Below are positions 41,442 through 52,344 of a stretch of 64,000 nt of DNA, piece after piece. The notes beneath the pieces were generated by a model. It worked only from the letters and a program-made list of their open reading frames with translations, was not told the origin of the DNA and ran no database searches. This stretch comes from Leishmania donovani (Eukaryota > Euglenozoa > Kinetoplastea > Trypanosomatida > Trypanosomatidae). The DNA is taken from NCBI RefSeq assembly GCF_000227135.1, contig NC_018240.1, positions 246,956 to 310,955 of the forward strand, written 5' to 3'. A program made the translations under genes and the position numbers. Each line of letters begins with the position of its first letter. Within the stretch, counting starts at the first letter, position 1.

Positions 41442-42809
41442 ACGTCGAGCACAGAGCTCTTTAACACCAGTATGTGTGTTTGTGTACGTGACAGTCAACG
41501 CCGTCGACAATGAAATGCGTGTTACGTAATATATATGACGCATCGACGATTATTCGTCCATGGCCAGCGGCGTGGTTCGCCAGCCCGTTGAAGCGGGCCG
41601 TTGCAGCAGCAACCGCCCCACCCAGAGGGACCACCCACAAGGGATCCGCGGTGGGGGGTCGTGTGTGTAGGGACAGGCAAAGTCGGCACAGAGAAGAGAC
41701 CAGAGAGAGAGAGGGCACCCAGGAAAACTGAAAGGATTTTGGTGGCGCGGCGGAGGGGGTGGTGGTGATGGTGAGGAAGAGGAGTGTGCATGAGCGCGTT
41801 TAAAGGGCCGGAGGGCACGTGGATTCAGCTGTGATGGTGACGCACAAGCGGAGGAGGATGGCGGGGGGAGGGCGGCAGCGGCGCTGAAGAGCAGCACATC
41901 CGCCTCTGCCACCTACCCCTCACCCACGAAGACATGTCCGTTGTTGTACTTCAGTCCTTCTACACACTCTCGCTTGAGCTCTCTACCTTTGGTGGGCACA
42001 TTCCGTGCGAATAGATCGCACTCGGGCACCCTGCACATGCTCTGCGCATGTACGCAAGATCCGTATATACGGATGGGCCTCCCTTCAACAAGGAGCAGGC
42101 CGTGACATCACACGCGCACACACACATATATATATATGATATATACATCTACACATGTATTGCATCGAGGGATGCTGAGGACGGGGTGGGGAAGAGGGCC
42201 TGCTACTGAGAAAGTGTGAGGGAGGAGGAAGACAACGATGCTCGGCAAATGCGAACCACATCAACACACGCAGACGAAAAAGAAATATTTTATATTGGCG
42301 ACGTCCATACAGACGCATTACACCTCACCTTCCAGGGGAGACCGCCACCCCGCCTCCCCTAGACACGCCACACACCCCACACATACCGCCGAGGGCCCTC
42401 GAGGAGGAGCGAAGTGAGATAAAGAGAGTGTGTGGGTGAGACAGGCGCGGGCGAGTAGAGAGGTGCGAAGCAGAGAAGCTGAGCCCCCTCCCCTTCCCCC
42501 GCTCCCTGTGCGCCTCCTCAACAACGGGGCATCTTCGCCTTGACGGCACCCAGTGGAACAGCAGCCCTCTCCAGTCGACGCCTCCCTTCCCCATCCCTCT
42601 CTGTTTGCTCCGGCCCCAGGCATCACACGGCCGGGCGGCGAGCGGGCCGAAAAGGGCGTGCATGAGAGCGCCCTCGGACCAGACCGGATGGGCACCGTGG
42701 AGGCCCCCACTCCTCATGCTGCTCGGGAACGTTGCCCTGAGCGCAGTCTTGCTTTGATGGTCTTGCTGCGCGAGCTCGATACCGCTTCAGCGCACACCGC
42801 GGACTTGAG
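41442..42809. other. Spacer, 1.4 kb, no gene seen
   Basis: Contains a mixed CA/TA tract at 42112-42138 (CACACATATATATATATGATATATAC), an AT-rich patch at 42277-42297 (GAAAAAGAAATATTTTATATTGG), and purine-rich plus-strand sequence at 41690-41880 that would supply pyrimidine tracts for the gene at 41441. Confidence 0.65.
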
Positions 42810-45275
42810 TCACCGGGGTCGCCGCTCGCTTCGTGGGGGTGCCAGGCGTGGCAGACCCGAAGGCGGTCCCGGTAGCGGTTCTGAGGCTGCGGTTACTCTC
42901 TTCAGCGCGATGCTGACACTGCTGGAGCGAGTGGGGGGCTTTGAACTGCACCGGTGCGCGGCCACTGGCATCGCGCACGTGCCGGAGACTGCCACTTCTG
43001 CTTCCACCATCTGCCGCGTTGCCGGCTTCATGGAGCAGCTCTGCAGCAGCAGCACTGATAGCCGCGGCAACGTCTGGGCGATGCGCAGCAGGAGCGGCAG
43101 AGCGCTGTCGGTCAGCGGGTTGCGTGAGAGGTTCAGGCGCTCCAGCGAAGGGTGGTAGCGAATGGAGCGGAGGAGCGGCTCAAGCGTGCTATCATTCACA
43201 TCATTGTTGCTGAGGTCCAGCCAACGCAGCCGGTACAGCCGAGGCAAGACGCTCTCGGCGAACGCCACCACACCGCGGTCGCCCAGGTGCAGCCCTTCCA
43301 AGTGCATCGTCTCCACAGAGCGGTCTTTATCAATGCTCTTGAGGTCGTCGAGGACCGTGCTGTTGGGCCGCACGTGGTGCGCCAGACAGCTCGCGAGGTA
43401 GGAGCTCCGCAGCGGTTGTAGGTCGGTGATGTAGAGCTGCAGACTCTCGCACGACTGCAGGACTGGCATGACCTTCCCGTTCACATCCTGCTGGAAGGCG
43501 GCGAAGGCGCTTTTGGGTTGCTGCGCCGTTCCTTGGTCGTACTCGCGGGTGAAGACGACGCCGAGAGCATCGATGAGCAGGGTCATGCCGTCCATCGCGT
43601 AAAACTCCCCGTAGAGCGCCTCCAGCTGCCGAAGGCGACCATGCACCCGAGCTGGGGCGGCAAACGTTTCGTTCGCGTCTTCGCCAAGTACCTCTGCGGC
43701 CAGCAGATCGGCTTGCATCTTCACGGCTGAGCTGCTGCCAACAACTCTGTCCCCTATAGCTGCGTGGGAGTATCCATGAACGCCTGGCACGCCGCCATCC
43801 GACGGGGGCGTGGCGGGAATGGGCGACGTGCTCTCGGTAACGGTACGCTGCTTCACGGTTGCCGGCGCTAGCTGCGGCGGTGCTTGGCGCTGAAGGGGAC
43901 GTCCGGCTGGGGTGATGGGGGACGCCTTGCCACTGATTTTCGGTGTCAGAGCGGCCCCCGAGAACCAAGAATTCAGGTAACCAACACCGCTTCGCTTGAT
44001 GCTGCCGCCATCTTCATGCGAGCTGCGTACATCTGCATCACCGACACCTTCCCCGCCTGCTCTGCCGCGGCCCTCAACCGGGTTGTCCACGATGTTCGCC
44101 AAGTTCGGCGTGCTGCTACAAACACCCGCGGAGGGGAAGTGCCCGAAGGACGACGACGACGCCGCCGGCTGCTGCTGCTGCCGTGGCAACCCATCTCCGT
44201 TGCCACCGCAAGGGTGACCGAGCTGCAGGTATCCGTTGTCGGGGGACGCTAGATGCGGGCGGCTTGGCGGAGCCATTGGTGGCCGTCGTCTGGCAGCCGC
44301 CGCGATACCGCCGTCCACCTCGCCTTCGCGGGTGTTGACACTGCGCATGCCTGCCGAAGGTGGGCGCCTGTGTGGTGGCACAGCGTAATACGACTGCGCG
44401 TACAGACTGGGGAGGTTGTCGCTGTGGTTCGCGGCGGTGGGGGGCGTCGCGAATACAGACTCTCCGCCACCGCTCGTGCCCGTGGGTCGCCTGTTCGACA
44501 TCGTGGGCGAGTTTGGGGTACGTCCGGCGTAGAATGCCATCGACGTTGCGGGCGGTGTGGTCGCTCCGCGGCTTGACGAAGCAGCGGCTGCGGTGTTGTG
44601 GCCAGCGTGCAGGGAGGCATGACTAGCACCGCCGCTACTACTGCTGATGTTGCTGCCGCTGGTCAGCTGCTCAATCATGGCCTCCAACCGGGGTGATACG
44701 TTCACTCCTGCTTCGCCCAGCATGCGCTTGGATTCCTGCAAGAGCGCCTTGAGCTTCGCAAGAAACGACTTCGCCATGCCGCCTGGCACCAGCTCCATAT
44801 CGCTCGACACGCACAGACGCAGATCTTCGCGCACTAGCGTCAGTAGGACCTCTAGTGCCCGCTGATACTGCTCGCACAGAAGCCGGTAGTTGATGCCGCC
44901 ATTGAGACAGCAGCATAGGCCCTCGGCGACGATGTAGAGCTCTCGCTCTTCCCAGTACGGGGCCGGTCGCGCGCGAGGGAAGACAATGGATTCCTTCGGA
45001 GATTCGTGCGGCTGCGACGCTGCAGCGCCGCCGTTGACTGAGATGCCGCTGACGATCGCGCTGTCGCCCAGGATGGAGTGCGAGGCGGGTGGTACGAGGA
45101 TAGAGGGGTCACCTGGCGAGCCGAACGGCGTCATGGCAGTACGCCTACGCTGGTATACTTCGTAGCGCTTGTTGAGTGACTGCATGATCGTGTCGAGGCT
45201 TGCCACGCCGGTGTGCCCGACACCGCCGCTACGTCCCTCGAAGTCGAATGGCTCATCTTCCTCGTACATGGACAT
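42810..45275 (-). CDS. Leucine-rich-repeat protein, 821 residues
   Basis: Start set at ATG 45275 (MSMYEEDEPFDFEG); upstream in-frame codons begin only with TTG, and a second ATG lies two codons later. A helical domain at about 105-205 (LYIVAEGLCCCLNGGINYRL, MAKSFLAKLKALLQESKRML) is followed by about 350 residues of Ser/Pro/Gly-rich linker. A second ordered block at 560-655 (MTLLIDALGVVFTREYDQGT) leads into at least three ribonuclease-inhibitor-like leucine-rich repeats at about 655-735 (LHLGDRGVVAFAESVLPRL, LRWLDLSNNDVNDSTLEPLL, LERLNLSRNPLTDSALPLLL). These repeats serve protein binding. Similar kinetoplastid proteins are often flagellar or cytoskeletal, but localisation cannot be read here. 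No kinase, F-box or GTPase domain is visible. Confidence 0.87.
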   Translation of the reverse strand: MSMYEEDEPFDFEGRSGGVGHTGVASLDTIMQSLNKRYEVYQRRRTAMTPFGSPGDPSILVPPASHSILGDSAIVSGISVNGGAAASQPHESPKESIVFPRARPAPYWEERELYIVAEGLCCCLNGGINYRLLCEQYQRALEVLLTLVREDLRLCVSSDMELVPGGMAKSFLAKLKALLQESKRMLGEAGVNVSPRLEAMIEQLTSGSNISSSSGGASHASLHAGHNTAAAASSSRGATTPPATSMAFYAGRTPNSPTMSNRRPTGTSGGGESVFATPPTAANHSDNLPSLYAQSYYAVPPHRRPPSAGMRSVNTREGEVDGGIAAAARRRPPMAPPSRPHLASPDNGYLQLGHPCGGNGDGLPRQQQQPAASSSSFGHFPSAGVCSSTPNLANIVDNPVEGRGRAGGEGVGDADVRSSHEDGGSIKRSGVGYLNSWFSGAALTPKISGKASPITPAGRPLQRQAPPQLAPATVKQRTVTESTSPIPATPPSDGGVPGVHGYSHAAIGDRVVGSSSAVKMQADLLAAEVLGEDANETFAAPARVHGRLRQLEALYGEFYAMDGMTLLIDALGVVFTREYDQGTAQQPKSAFAAFQQDVNGKVMPVLQSCESLQLYITDLQPLRSSYLASCLAHHVRPNSTVLDDLKSIDKDRSVETMHLEGLHLGDRGVVAFAESVLPRLYRLRWLDLSNNDVNDSTLEPLLRSIRYHPSLERLNLSRNPLTDSALPLLLRIAQTLPRLSVLLLQSCSMKPATRQMVEAEVAVSGTCAMPVAAHRCSSKPPTRSSSVSIALKRVTAASEPLPGPPSGLPRLAPPRSERRPR

Positions 45276-47046
45276 CCTCGCTAGCCTCGCTGATCGGGCT
45301 TCTCCCAAGTTGGGGCAGGGGGAGGGCAACAATTAGGGGGAGGGGGCTGTGACTATTCAAGGTGCTCTGGTGGCTCTGCCGATGTGGACAGCAAAGGGGT
45401 CGACCGAGTAGGCCTGCGTGCCTCCGTCGGTGATGGTGCTCTGCCTTTTCCCTGCCTGCGCATGAAAGGGATACTCCGTCTCCTGCCCACCTCCTTCCGC
45501 CCAAGATGCGGCGCAGTCTGTTGAACGTCTATGAAGCGAGATACTTGCCCGCCCGTCCTCCTCCTCCTTTGCCTTCTGTTCTCATCCAAGCTCCACTGCG
45601 CACAGCACAGACGACCCGCGTGCACCAGGGCGCGTGAAGGTCGTCCGTCACGAGAGCCAGAGCGAGCAAGAGCGCGCGCGCGCGATCTGCAGAGAACACC
45701 GAAAAACAGCTAACAACAAAGCAGGTAAAGAAGGGCGACGAAGAGGAAGCGGAAGCGCGTGTATTACCGCGGCTGCACACACACACGCAAAAAAACCCAC
45801 ATAACCGCACGCTCTCTCTGCTTGCGGAGGAGAAGGACGCGCCCGTCGGCGGAAAGGCAAGTACGTTGCGTGGGTGTTGGGGGATGAGAGGGAGGGGGCG
45901 CCGCAGCGGCGGTGTTGTGGCGAGGTCAGAGAGAAAGGCAGAGGGAGAAGGTGCGCGAAAGCTGACATGGAACTAAACGGAGGATCACGGGCCCCGACTG
46001 TATCATAGAGGCGCTTGCGAGATTTGAGGTGTGCATGTGTATGTGCACGTGTGTGTTCATGCTGTGGGAGACACAGCGTCACCAAGTTCCTCTGCGCACG
46101 AAGCGCGCAAGAAAGCGCAAGGAGGAACGTGCGCTCGGTGACCCACCCGCAGCCACGCGGGCAGAACACCGCCCCACCGCCATCAGCGACGCCGCCACGG
46201 AGTCGCGCGACGGTGGCTCGGGCGTTACTGAAACATTTTCGTTCGTTTCGTACATCAACCGCCATGCAGCGCGTGACTCACCGCCCACCGTCCTCCCTGC
46301 ACCATCCTGTGCACACGTGCCAAGAATGATGCCGACCCCGCAGCAGTCGTGGATGGTTTCCTGCGTTGCTGTCGGCGAGCGCCAGCACTACCCGCTACGA
46401 CCCGCTGTTGCGGCTCATGGTTTGCGGGAGGGTGGAGGGGGAGGGGTGGAGGTGAGAGGAGGTATACCGCCAGCCGCACGACGAGCACATGGGGACAGAA
46501 AAGAACAGCAAGTGAGAAAAAGTACTCGAAAAGCGGCGGCAGAGTGGCTGAGCCGACCTGTACATTCAACAAGATGAGGGAGCGTGAGCAAGACATGCAA
46601 CATATGCGGTGCAAGCGTAAAGCAACAGAGAGGTAGAGGCAGGGGTGGCGGTGATGGTCGTGGTGGCACAGGAGGAGTTCCAAGGGAGGGAGGGAAGGGG
46701 GCCATCAAGAGACCGGAGAAGATACACAAGAAGAAGAGAACAGAGGGACACGCACGCACGCGCGCACAAGAACTAAAACAGGTCAACACATAAAAGGAGA
46801 GGAAGACAGCCGGAGGCGCCGGTGACGCGCGAGAGAATACAGAGCCGTCATAATAGATGATCATGGCGTGCGCGTGGAGGGGGTGGGGGTGCGCGTAGCC
46901 TACGAAGGACAATCGAACACGCGTGTAGTTTGCAGATCGACGCGCGCACACACACACACATGCACACCGACATGACAGCGACGTTGCCCTCCCTTCCTTT
47001 CCTCTCTGAGCTTCTTTCCCGTTCGATTTCGAATCGCCGGGACTCT
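45276..47046. other. Spacer, 1.8 kb, no gene seen
   Basis: Contains a (CG)n(CA)n alternating tract at 46941-46960, a CG-rich patch near 45671-45682, and purine-rich plus-strand sequence (46420-46450, 46630-46700). Minus-strand open frames here are Pro/Ser/Cys-rich without domains. Confidence 0.65.
46941..46960. repeat. (CG)3(CA)7 alternating purine-pyrimidine tract
   Basis: Strict alternation with a CG end, about 90 bases past the stop codon of the AXDND1-like gene. Confidence 0.9.
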
Positions 47047-50000
47047 CTACTGCGGTGTGTCACCGGTGGTATTTTTGGGCATCTCGGCAGTGGAGCGGCG
47101 TTTTGAAGGGATGGAGGGGTGGCCGACTTGGTCGCTCTCTTCGTAGCTCACGGTGGTGAAGCTGTCGCCGACACGCGCGTCTCCGAAGAAGCTAATGTGA
47201 CTCTGCCGCGCAGACCCCGACGCCCCCACGCCCGCACCACTAACGATGGGCGGGACCGTGCACTTGTCAGCCTGACTGAGGATCACCGTCGACATGTCTG
47301 CCGAGTTCTCTGAGCGTCCCGTGACCCCGGTCATAGCGCTGCTGCTGCTGCTACTAAGGCTGCTGGTCTCGTTGCCGAGGCTCCACGCAGGTACATGGTG
47401 GATGGACGGAACCGTGACGGTGCTGTCCGCCGCTGCTTGCCATTGCGAAGACGTGTGCCGCTGCTGACGGTGTCTTTGAAGAGATTCAGGCTGCATCTCT
47501 TGCTGCTGTTGTACTCCGATCACAGCCGGCCCACGAGCAGGCGTGACCGTGGCTGAGTGTTGCAGCTCCATTTTGAGCCGCCGTACCTCTCCCAGCGCCT
47601 CGTCACGCTCTGTAAACGCTGCACGGCTTTTCGCTTCCACTGCCTCCATTTTCCGTTGCAAGTCACGAGCAATTCGGGACATTGCCTCACGCCGCCGATG
47701 CCGCTCCAGCTCACACCTATCGCGGCGGCTGCACAGCGGACAGGGCTGCTCTGGGTGCGACGGGGGCTCAAGAGGCGGCTGCAGACCAGCCTCCAACACG
47801 GCGCTCTTCGCCGTGGCGTTCATGCGCACTGTCACCTCGGCCAGCGTCGCTTGCACGTCACTTAGCATCTGTAGCACGTCCGGCAAGCGCAGCATGTACG
47901 TGCTCTCCACGGTGGTCTGCTTCCCGCCAGGGCCGCTTGTCGTAGTGGCCACCGCCACGACGCTCTGCTGCTCCTGTTGCTGACGCTCCAGCACGTACTG
48001 CTGCCATGATCCGCGCAGATACTTGTGCATGTCGAAGTCCTTGCGAAAGAGGGCGTTTACTTCGTCCACCGTGCAATCTGTCGCCTTCATCGCTTCTAAA
48101 TCTTCGCGGGTGATGATGGCACCTGTCATGACCACCTCATGCTGCAGCTTCTCCCGCACGCCGCCGGCGGCGAAGACGGCATGGTCGATGTCGACGCCTT
48201 CCTTGCCCTCCGTGGTGCTGTTGTTGCGCCGCCGCGGCCCCTCGTCTGGAGTCGCCTCCTCTGTGAACGACAGGAGCGCAGAGGGCCTGCTGTGCGCCAG
48301 CAGTGGATCTTCGCTGCCTTCGACGCTGTCGGAGCATCGCGTTTCTTTATTGTCGTTCACGAGAAACGCCTCGCCGTAGCTGTGGGTGTGCCGGCCACCG
48401 CGGCTCACGCTGCGTGACGCCGCGCTGCCCTCTCGCCCCGTCTCAAGGTCCGCGTGGGCACTGCGCTTATGACGGTACGAGGTGCAGTACTCCATAAACA
48501 CCTCGCACACACGCTGGCGGTGGCGCTTATCCCTCTCGAAGGCGCCGACGGCCCGCGCGACGGAGGCCCAGCGAGACGTGGCGACCTTGGCCGCGGGTGA
48601 CACGTCCGCCAGGATCATCTTGTCATAGAGTCGCCCGCACAGCGTGTTTGTCGCGTTCACCATGTCCTGCAGTCCGCACAGCAGCCGGTGCGACTCCGTG
48701 TAGAGCTGCTCCATCATCTGCTGCTGCTCAAGGGCTTGGCTACGCGCGGCCGCGACGGACGGCATCTCGACGGCCGCGGCAGCCTTGGGCGACGCCGCAC
48801 CGTCACCGTTGCTGTGCCCCGCCGCGTCACCGGTGACGCCGTTCAACTGCGTCGTGGCCGCTTCCTCAAGGCCGCTGTGACGTGCCTGCAAGTCGTGCAT
48901 TTCCTTGAAGAAATTGTCTAGCGCGGCACCGGCGGACTGCGTTATGGACTCCTTCAGCACCTGCAGCAGCGCGGCGTTTTCATCGTGGCGGAAGGTTTCG
49001 AAACGGCGCGCCTTGGCAGCAACGCGCGCCATGAGTTCGTCGAGTCGGTCGCTCTTGCGCTGGAGCGGCTCGACGCGGGTGCAGAGCTCGGCGTGGGTGT
49101 TCTGCAGCTCCACGAGCGCCTTCTGCACCGCCTCGAGTTCTTGCTGAAGCTGCGCCTTCTCCTTTCGCAGTGTCTGCGCCTCCAGCGCGTCTGCGTGTGC
49201 CTGCTGCTTCACCTGACGGAGGATGTGCACATGTGCGCTGGCGATGTCCATGGTGGACTGGCGGAGCAGATCGAGCAAGGCGCCGCGCTCCAAACAGTAG
49301 CTCGCCACTTGCCGCACCAGCTCAGCAAGACCGGTGTCAAGAATTTCCAGTACATGTGTGGCCGCGTCCGTGTAGGCAAAGAGCCGTTGCTCTCCAGGCG
49401 TGCCCCAGAGATCGGCGTCAAGGGTGTCGTGGCCGCTGCCGCGTCGTTGACCGTCGTCGCCTTCTATATCGTCGCCGTCGCCGAGTACGTAGCGCGCCAC
49501 CTGCGGATCGGCAAGCAGCTCCAGCCACTGCGGGTGGGACGGGTCGCGCAGCATGCGGTCCAGCACCTCCGCCAGGAGGTACACCTGTGACCGTTCCACC
49601 GGACGGGGAGCAGGGAAGATGGTGTTGTGGGACGAGACGGCGCCCAACACGAGCTGACCTTCGCTGCCGCAGAGGGTTCCGCTGCTCACCGGACCAGCCT
49701 GCATCACAGCGGCCTTTTTCAGCCCATTCCTAAGACCTGTGCCCGCCTCGCTGCCGGACTCGTCCGGCCGCGCGAGCGCGTCACCTTCCACCGGCGGCGG
49801 CGACGCTATCCCGCCGCTGCGCCCCGTACGATTCGAGCGGCTCATCGGTGGTGCGCTGGGGCGATTTTCCGTCACCGGCGTCGCAAACATCGACGCCGTC
49901 GCCGATGACGCGCGTTGGGTCTTCTCCGCCGCCGTGACAGCCGATGTGGCTGTGCTGGATCCAGTCCCTGTCGTGGTGGCGAGGCGGCCGAGGTACTGCA

Positions 50001-51615
50001 GGCTCGTGACCCACCATGTCTCTGGGATGCGCGTCTGGTCCAGGCTTGTCAAGCGTTCCAGGAGGCACCGGCGTCGCTCGCTGAGCGCGCTGGTACTTTG
50101 GCCGGGCACCCCGGCCGCCGAGCGCTGCGCCACAAACTCGCGACTTACGCACATCACCGCGTCGAGCAGCGAGAAGTTCGGTGCGGCGGACGTGAACGGG
50201 AAAGGGGATGACGCCGCACCGCCCTCGTCTGCGCCGCCACCGGTCGTGCCGGAAGCGGTTTTCGCGTTCTTGCCCTTGAGCGTTGTGTAACTCCGCATAC
50301 TCGCTCGCGTTGGGGCTTCCACAACTGCTGCGCGCGTTGACGTGCGCGTCGGGGAGACGGCCTCAGCGCGTGCGCAGTAGTACCCCACAAGTTGCCGCAC
50401 AAGGGCACCGTCGTTGGCGCTCACTGCAGCAGCAATGTGGACGTGCTCGGTGGAGGACATCCCAGGGGCGACAGCTTGCGGCGTTTCCTCCGCGTCGAGG
50501 TCGTCGTTGTACTCGGCAATGAGGTTGAACACCTGCTTCGTCCCTGCGGCTGCCAGTGCGCCCGTGTCGGGCTGCGTCGCCGCTGTCGAAGTGGTGCCAC
50601 CGCCGGTACCGCCGTTGCCGGGGGCCGCGGTGTAGCACGCCTCGGAGGCCTCCTGTATCGCGGGCAGCTCATGATAGCGCAGCTCAGCGGCGGCACTGTC
50701 CACCGCGATGCCAGTCGCGTCACCGCCCAGCCGCGGACTAGCAACCATGGTTTTGAGGAATGTGGGCTTCCTGATCCAGTCCTGAAGCTGTCCTATCCGA
50801 TGGGCACCGCGCTTTCCGGCGGCGGCGGCCGTGGAGCGTGCTCGACGGTGGCTTCGCTGGATGAGCTGATTGAGCAGGAATGGATTGATGCGGTCATCGA
50901 CGCCCGTTTCGAGCAGCGCGGCGGATTTGACAGGGGCCGTGCCCACCAGCGTTGGGGAGGCGATGGGGGAGGCTGCGTCGCTGTTGTCACCACCGCGCGG
51001 CACGGCGGTGCCGGCATCATCGCCATCGGCGTCGTCCTGCGCTGCATCAGGCAGGCTGTTGAGGCGGATGTGCCGCGCAAAGAGACCGGTGGTAGCGGCT
51101 TGCAGGGCCAGCACGTCGGCCCCGGTACTTGCGCTGTCGTGTGCATGGGAGCCCTGCACATGAGGCAGGTACGAGTCTCTGGCCAGTGAGGGGCCAAGGC
51201 CGACGTACTCGAGATGCGACGATGGCGCTGACGCTGTCGCAGGGACGCTGTTGCGAGTGAGCGGTGTACTGAGTGGGATGGATGAGATGGCCGTCGCAGC
51301 GGCGACGGCCTTGACAACCGGCACCAATACCCTGCTTACCGGGGCCGCCTCCTTACTCGGCCCTGCGGCCGCGCCGTTGCCTCCATGCTGCGGCCGCTGC
51401 TTTGGCGAGGGCACCACGGCGGAAATCCCCGCGCGTGGTGGAAGGAGAGCACGCCGTGCCGACGCAATAGACGCGGCAGAGACGCTTGCGCGGCTTTCTT
51501 TCCTGAACGATACGGTGCTGTCCCTGACAGCCATGGAGGACATTACGGACGCCACGTGCAGCGGCGGCGACTGTGCCTGCTGCTCCTGCAGAAGGGTGGG
51601 CAGCTGCTGCGGCAT
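47047..51615 (-). CDS. Axonemal dynein light chain-domain protein (p28/AXDND1-like), 1522 residues
   Basis: Start set at ATG 51615 (MPQQLPTLLQEQQ). An in-frame ATG at 52002 exists, but the pyrimidine tract at 51885-51910 lies between them, so that ATG is probably upstream of the splice site. Residues 1-660 are mostly Ser/Ala/Gly linker. The domain starts at about 671 (RSQVYLLAEVLDRMLRD) and continues at 745-800 (DTGLAELVRQVASYCLERGA, then LLDLLRQSTMDIASAHVHIL) into a long coiled coil to about 905. This is the layout of the Ax_dynein_light family: an arginine-anchored helix, the LxRQVxxxCxERGxLL signature, then coiled coil. p28 is a light chain of inner-arm dyneins; AXDND1 is a long relative. 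A Cys cluster (CPLCSRRDRC) is near 1287 and further coils follow. The domain call rests on the signature; the role in flagellar motility is inferred. Confidence 0.78.
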   Translation of the reverse strand: MPQQLPTLLQEQQAQSPPLHVASVMSSMAVRDSTVSFRKESRASVSAASIASARRALLPPRAGISAVVPSPKQRPQHGGNGAAAGPSKEAAPVSRVLVPVVKAVAAATAISSIPLSTPLTRNSVPATASAPSSHLEYVGLGPSLARDSYLPHVQGSHAHDSASTGADVLALQAATTGLFARHIRLNSLPDAAQDDADGDDAGTAVPRGGDNSDAASPIASPTLVGTAPVKSAALLETGVDDRINPFLLNQLIQRSHRRARSTAAAAGKRGAHRIGQLQDWIRKPTFLKTMVASPRLGGDATGIAVDSAAAELRYHELPAIQEASEACYTAAPGNGGTGGGTTSTAATQPDTGALAAAGTKQVFNLIAEYNDDLDAEETPQAVAPGMSSTEHVHIAAAVSANDGALVRQLVGYYCARAEAVSPTRTSTRAAVVEAPTRASMRSYTTLKGKNAKTASGTTGGGADEGGAASSPFPFTSAAPNFSLLDAVMCVSREFVAQRSAAGVPGQSTSALSERRRCLLERLTSLDQTRIPETWWVTSLQYLGRLATTTGTGSSTATSAVTAAEKTQRASSATASMFATPVTENRPSAPPMSRSNRTGRSGGIASPPPVEGDALARPDESGSEAGTGLRNGLKKAAVMQAGPVSSGTLCGSEGQLVLGAVSSHNTIFPAPRPVERSQVYLLAEVLDRMLRDPSHPQWLELLADPQVARYVLGDGDDIEGDDGQRRGSGHDTLDADLWGTPGEQRLFAYTDAATHVLEILDTGLAELVRQVASYCLERGALLDLLRQSTMDIASAHVHILRQVKQQAHADALEAQTLRKEKAQLQQELEAVQKALVELQNTHAELCTRVEPLQRKSDRLDELMARVAAKARRFETFRHDENAALLQVLKESITQSAGAALDNFFKEMHDLQARHSGLEEAATTQLNGVTGDAAGHSNGDGAASPKAAAAVEMPSVAAARSQALEQQQMMEQLYTESHRLLCGLQDMVNATNTLCGRLYDKMILADVSPAAKVATSRWASVARAVGAFERDKRHRQRVCEVFMEYCTSYRHKRSAHADLETGREGSAASRSVSRGGRHTHSYGEAFLVNDNKETRCSDSVEGSEDPLLAHSRPSALLSFTEEATPDEGPRRRNNSTTEGKEGVDIDHAVFAAGGVREKLQHEVVMTGAIITREDLEAMKATDCTVDEVNALFRKDFDMHKYLRGSWQQYVLERQQQEQQSVVAVATTTSGPGGKQTTVESTYMLRLPDVLQMLSDVQATLAEVTVRMNATAKSAVLEAGLQPPLEPPSHPEQPCPLCSRRDRCELERHRRREAMSRIARDLQRKMEAVEAKSRAAFTERDEALGEVRRLKMELQHSATVTPARGPAVIGVQQQQEMQPESLQRHRQQRHTSSQWQAAADSTVTVPSIHHVPAWSLGNETSSLSSSSSSAMTGVTGRSENSADMSTVILSQADKCTVPPIVSGAGVGASGSARQSHISFFGDARVGDSFTTVSYEESDQVGHPSIPSKRRSTAEMPKNTTGDTPQ

Positions 51616-52344
51616 CGACGGAAGCACGCGCTCGGATCGGGCGCGAGGGGGAGCGGGGAGGGCAGTGCGTGCGTGTTGCCCCCAGTGTGTGGGCTCGGAT
51701 ACAAGAGAAGTGACAGGCACGCGACTTCCGGCCTCGACGGAGGACGGGCGAGCGCCCGAAAAAGGCCTATGCGTGTGCGTGCGCGTCGGTGAGCGCCGTC
51801 TTCTGCACCACGCCTGCGCCTTGACCGTTTTGTGCTTGCTCTGCTTGGAGTTGTATGTCAGTGCGTTTGTGAGTGTGCGCCCATGGAGGAGGAGGAGGAG
51901 GGGGTGAGGGATCAGGCAGAAAGGATGTGAGGAGGGGGGGGTGGAGCGAGAGATGGAGGGCTGATGGCCGGGCACAGGCCCCACTCCTTGACACCTGTGC
52001 ATCTGTGTCTGTCTATGGGTCTGTGTGTGTGTCTGCAGGGAAGCATGTGCAACCCATCACCGTCGAACACTGCGCGAGTCACCGCTCTGCCCATCTGCTC
52101 TCCCTTCGTCTATTTCTCTCTTTCCTTCGGTGCCTCCGTGGGGTGGGGCGTCATGTGAAGAATACGGCCCGCTGCACTACCGCCACCAGCGGTCGAACCC
52201 CCAATAGGGAAAGCCCACAGCTATCACATTGCCCACCCAACACGCGCCCCACCCAGGCACGCACACGCCATTTCCAGCATGTGCGTAGTGAGGACGTCAA
52301 ACAGCACCAACTCTCACCGCACACAGCAGCGTTGTTCCTCGTGC
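51616..52344. other. Spacer, no gene seen beyond the leader signals
   Basis: Includes the pyrimidine tract described separately, a second purine-rich plus-strand block at 51930-51960, and the 3' untranslated region of the AXDND1-like gene's upstream neighbour, the glycosyltransferase gene, which ends at 52345. Confidence 0.65.
51844..51910 (-). promoter_or_regulatory. Candidate trans-splice acceptor region of the AXDND1-like gene
   Basis: On the sense strand, 51910-51885 reads as a CCT-repeat pyrimidine tract. The first AG downstream of it is at 51845-51844. This is the arrangement used for spliced-leader addition in kinetoplastids and would give a 5' leader of about 230 bases before the ATG at 51615. 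Confidence 0.5.

Noticed and set aside
45330..45350. Telomere-like ATTAGGGGGAGGGG on the plus strand
   Set aside because: A single GGG-rich stretch, not a TTAGGG array; it is part of the purine-rich leader of the leucine-rich-repeat gene.
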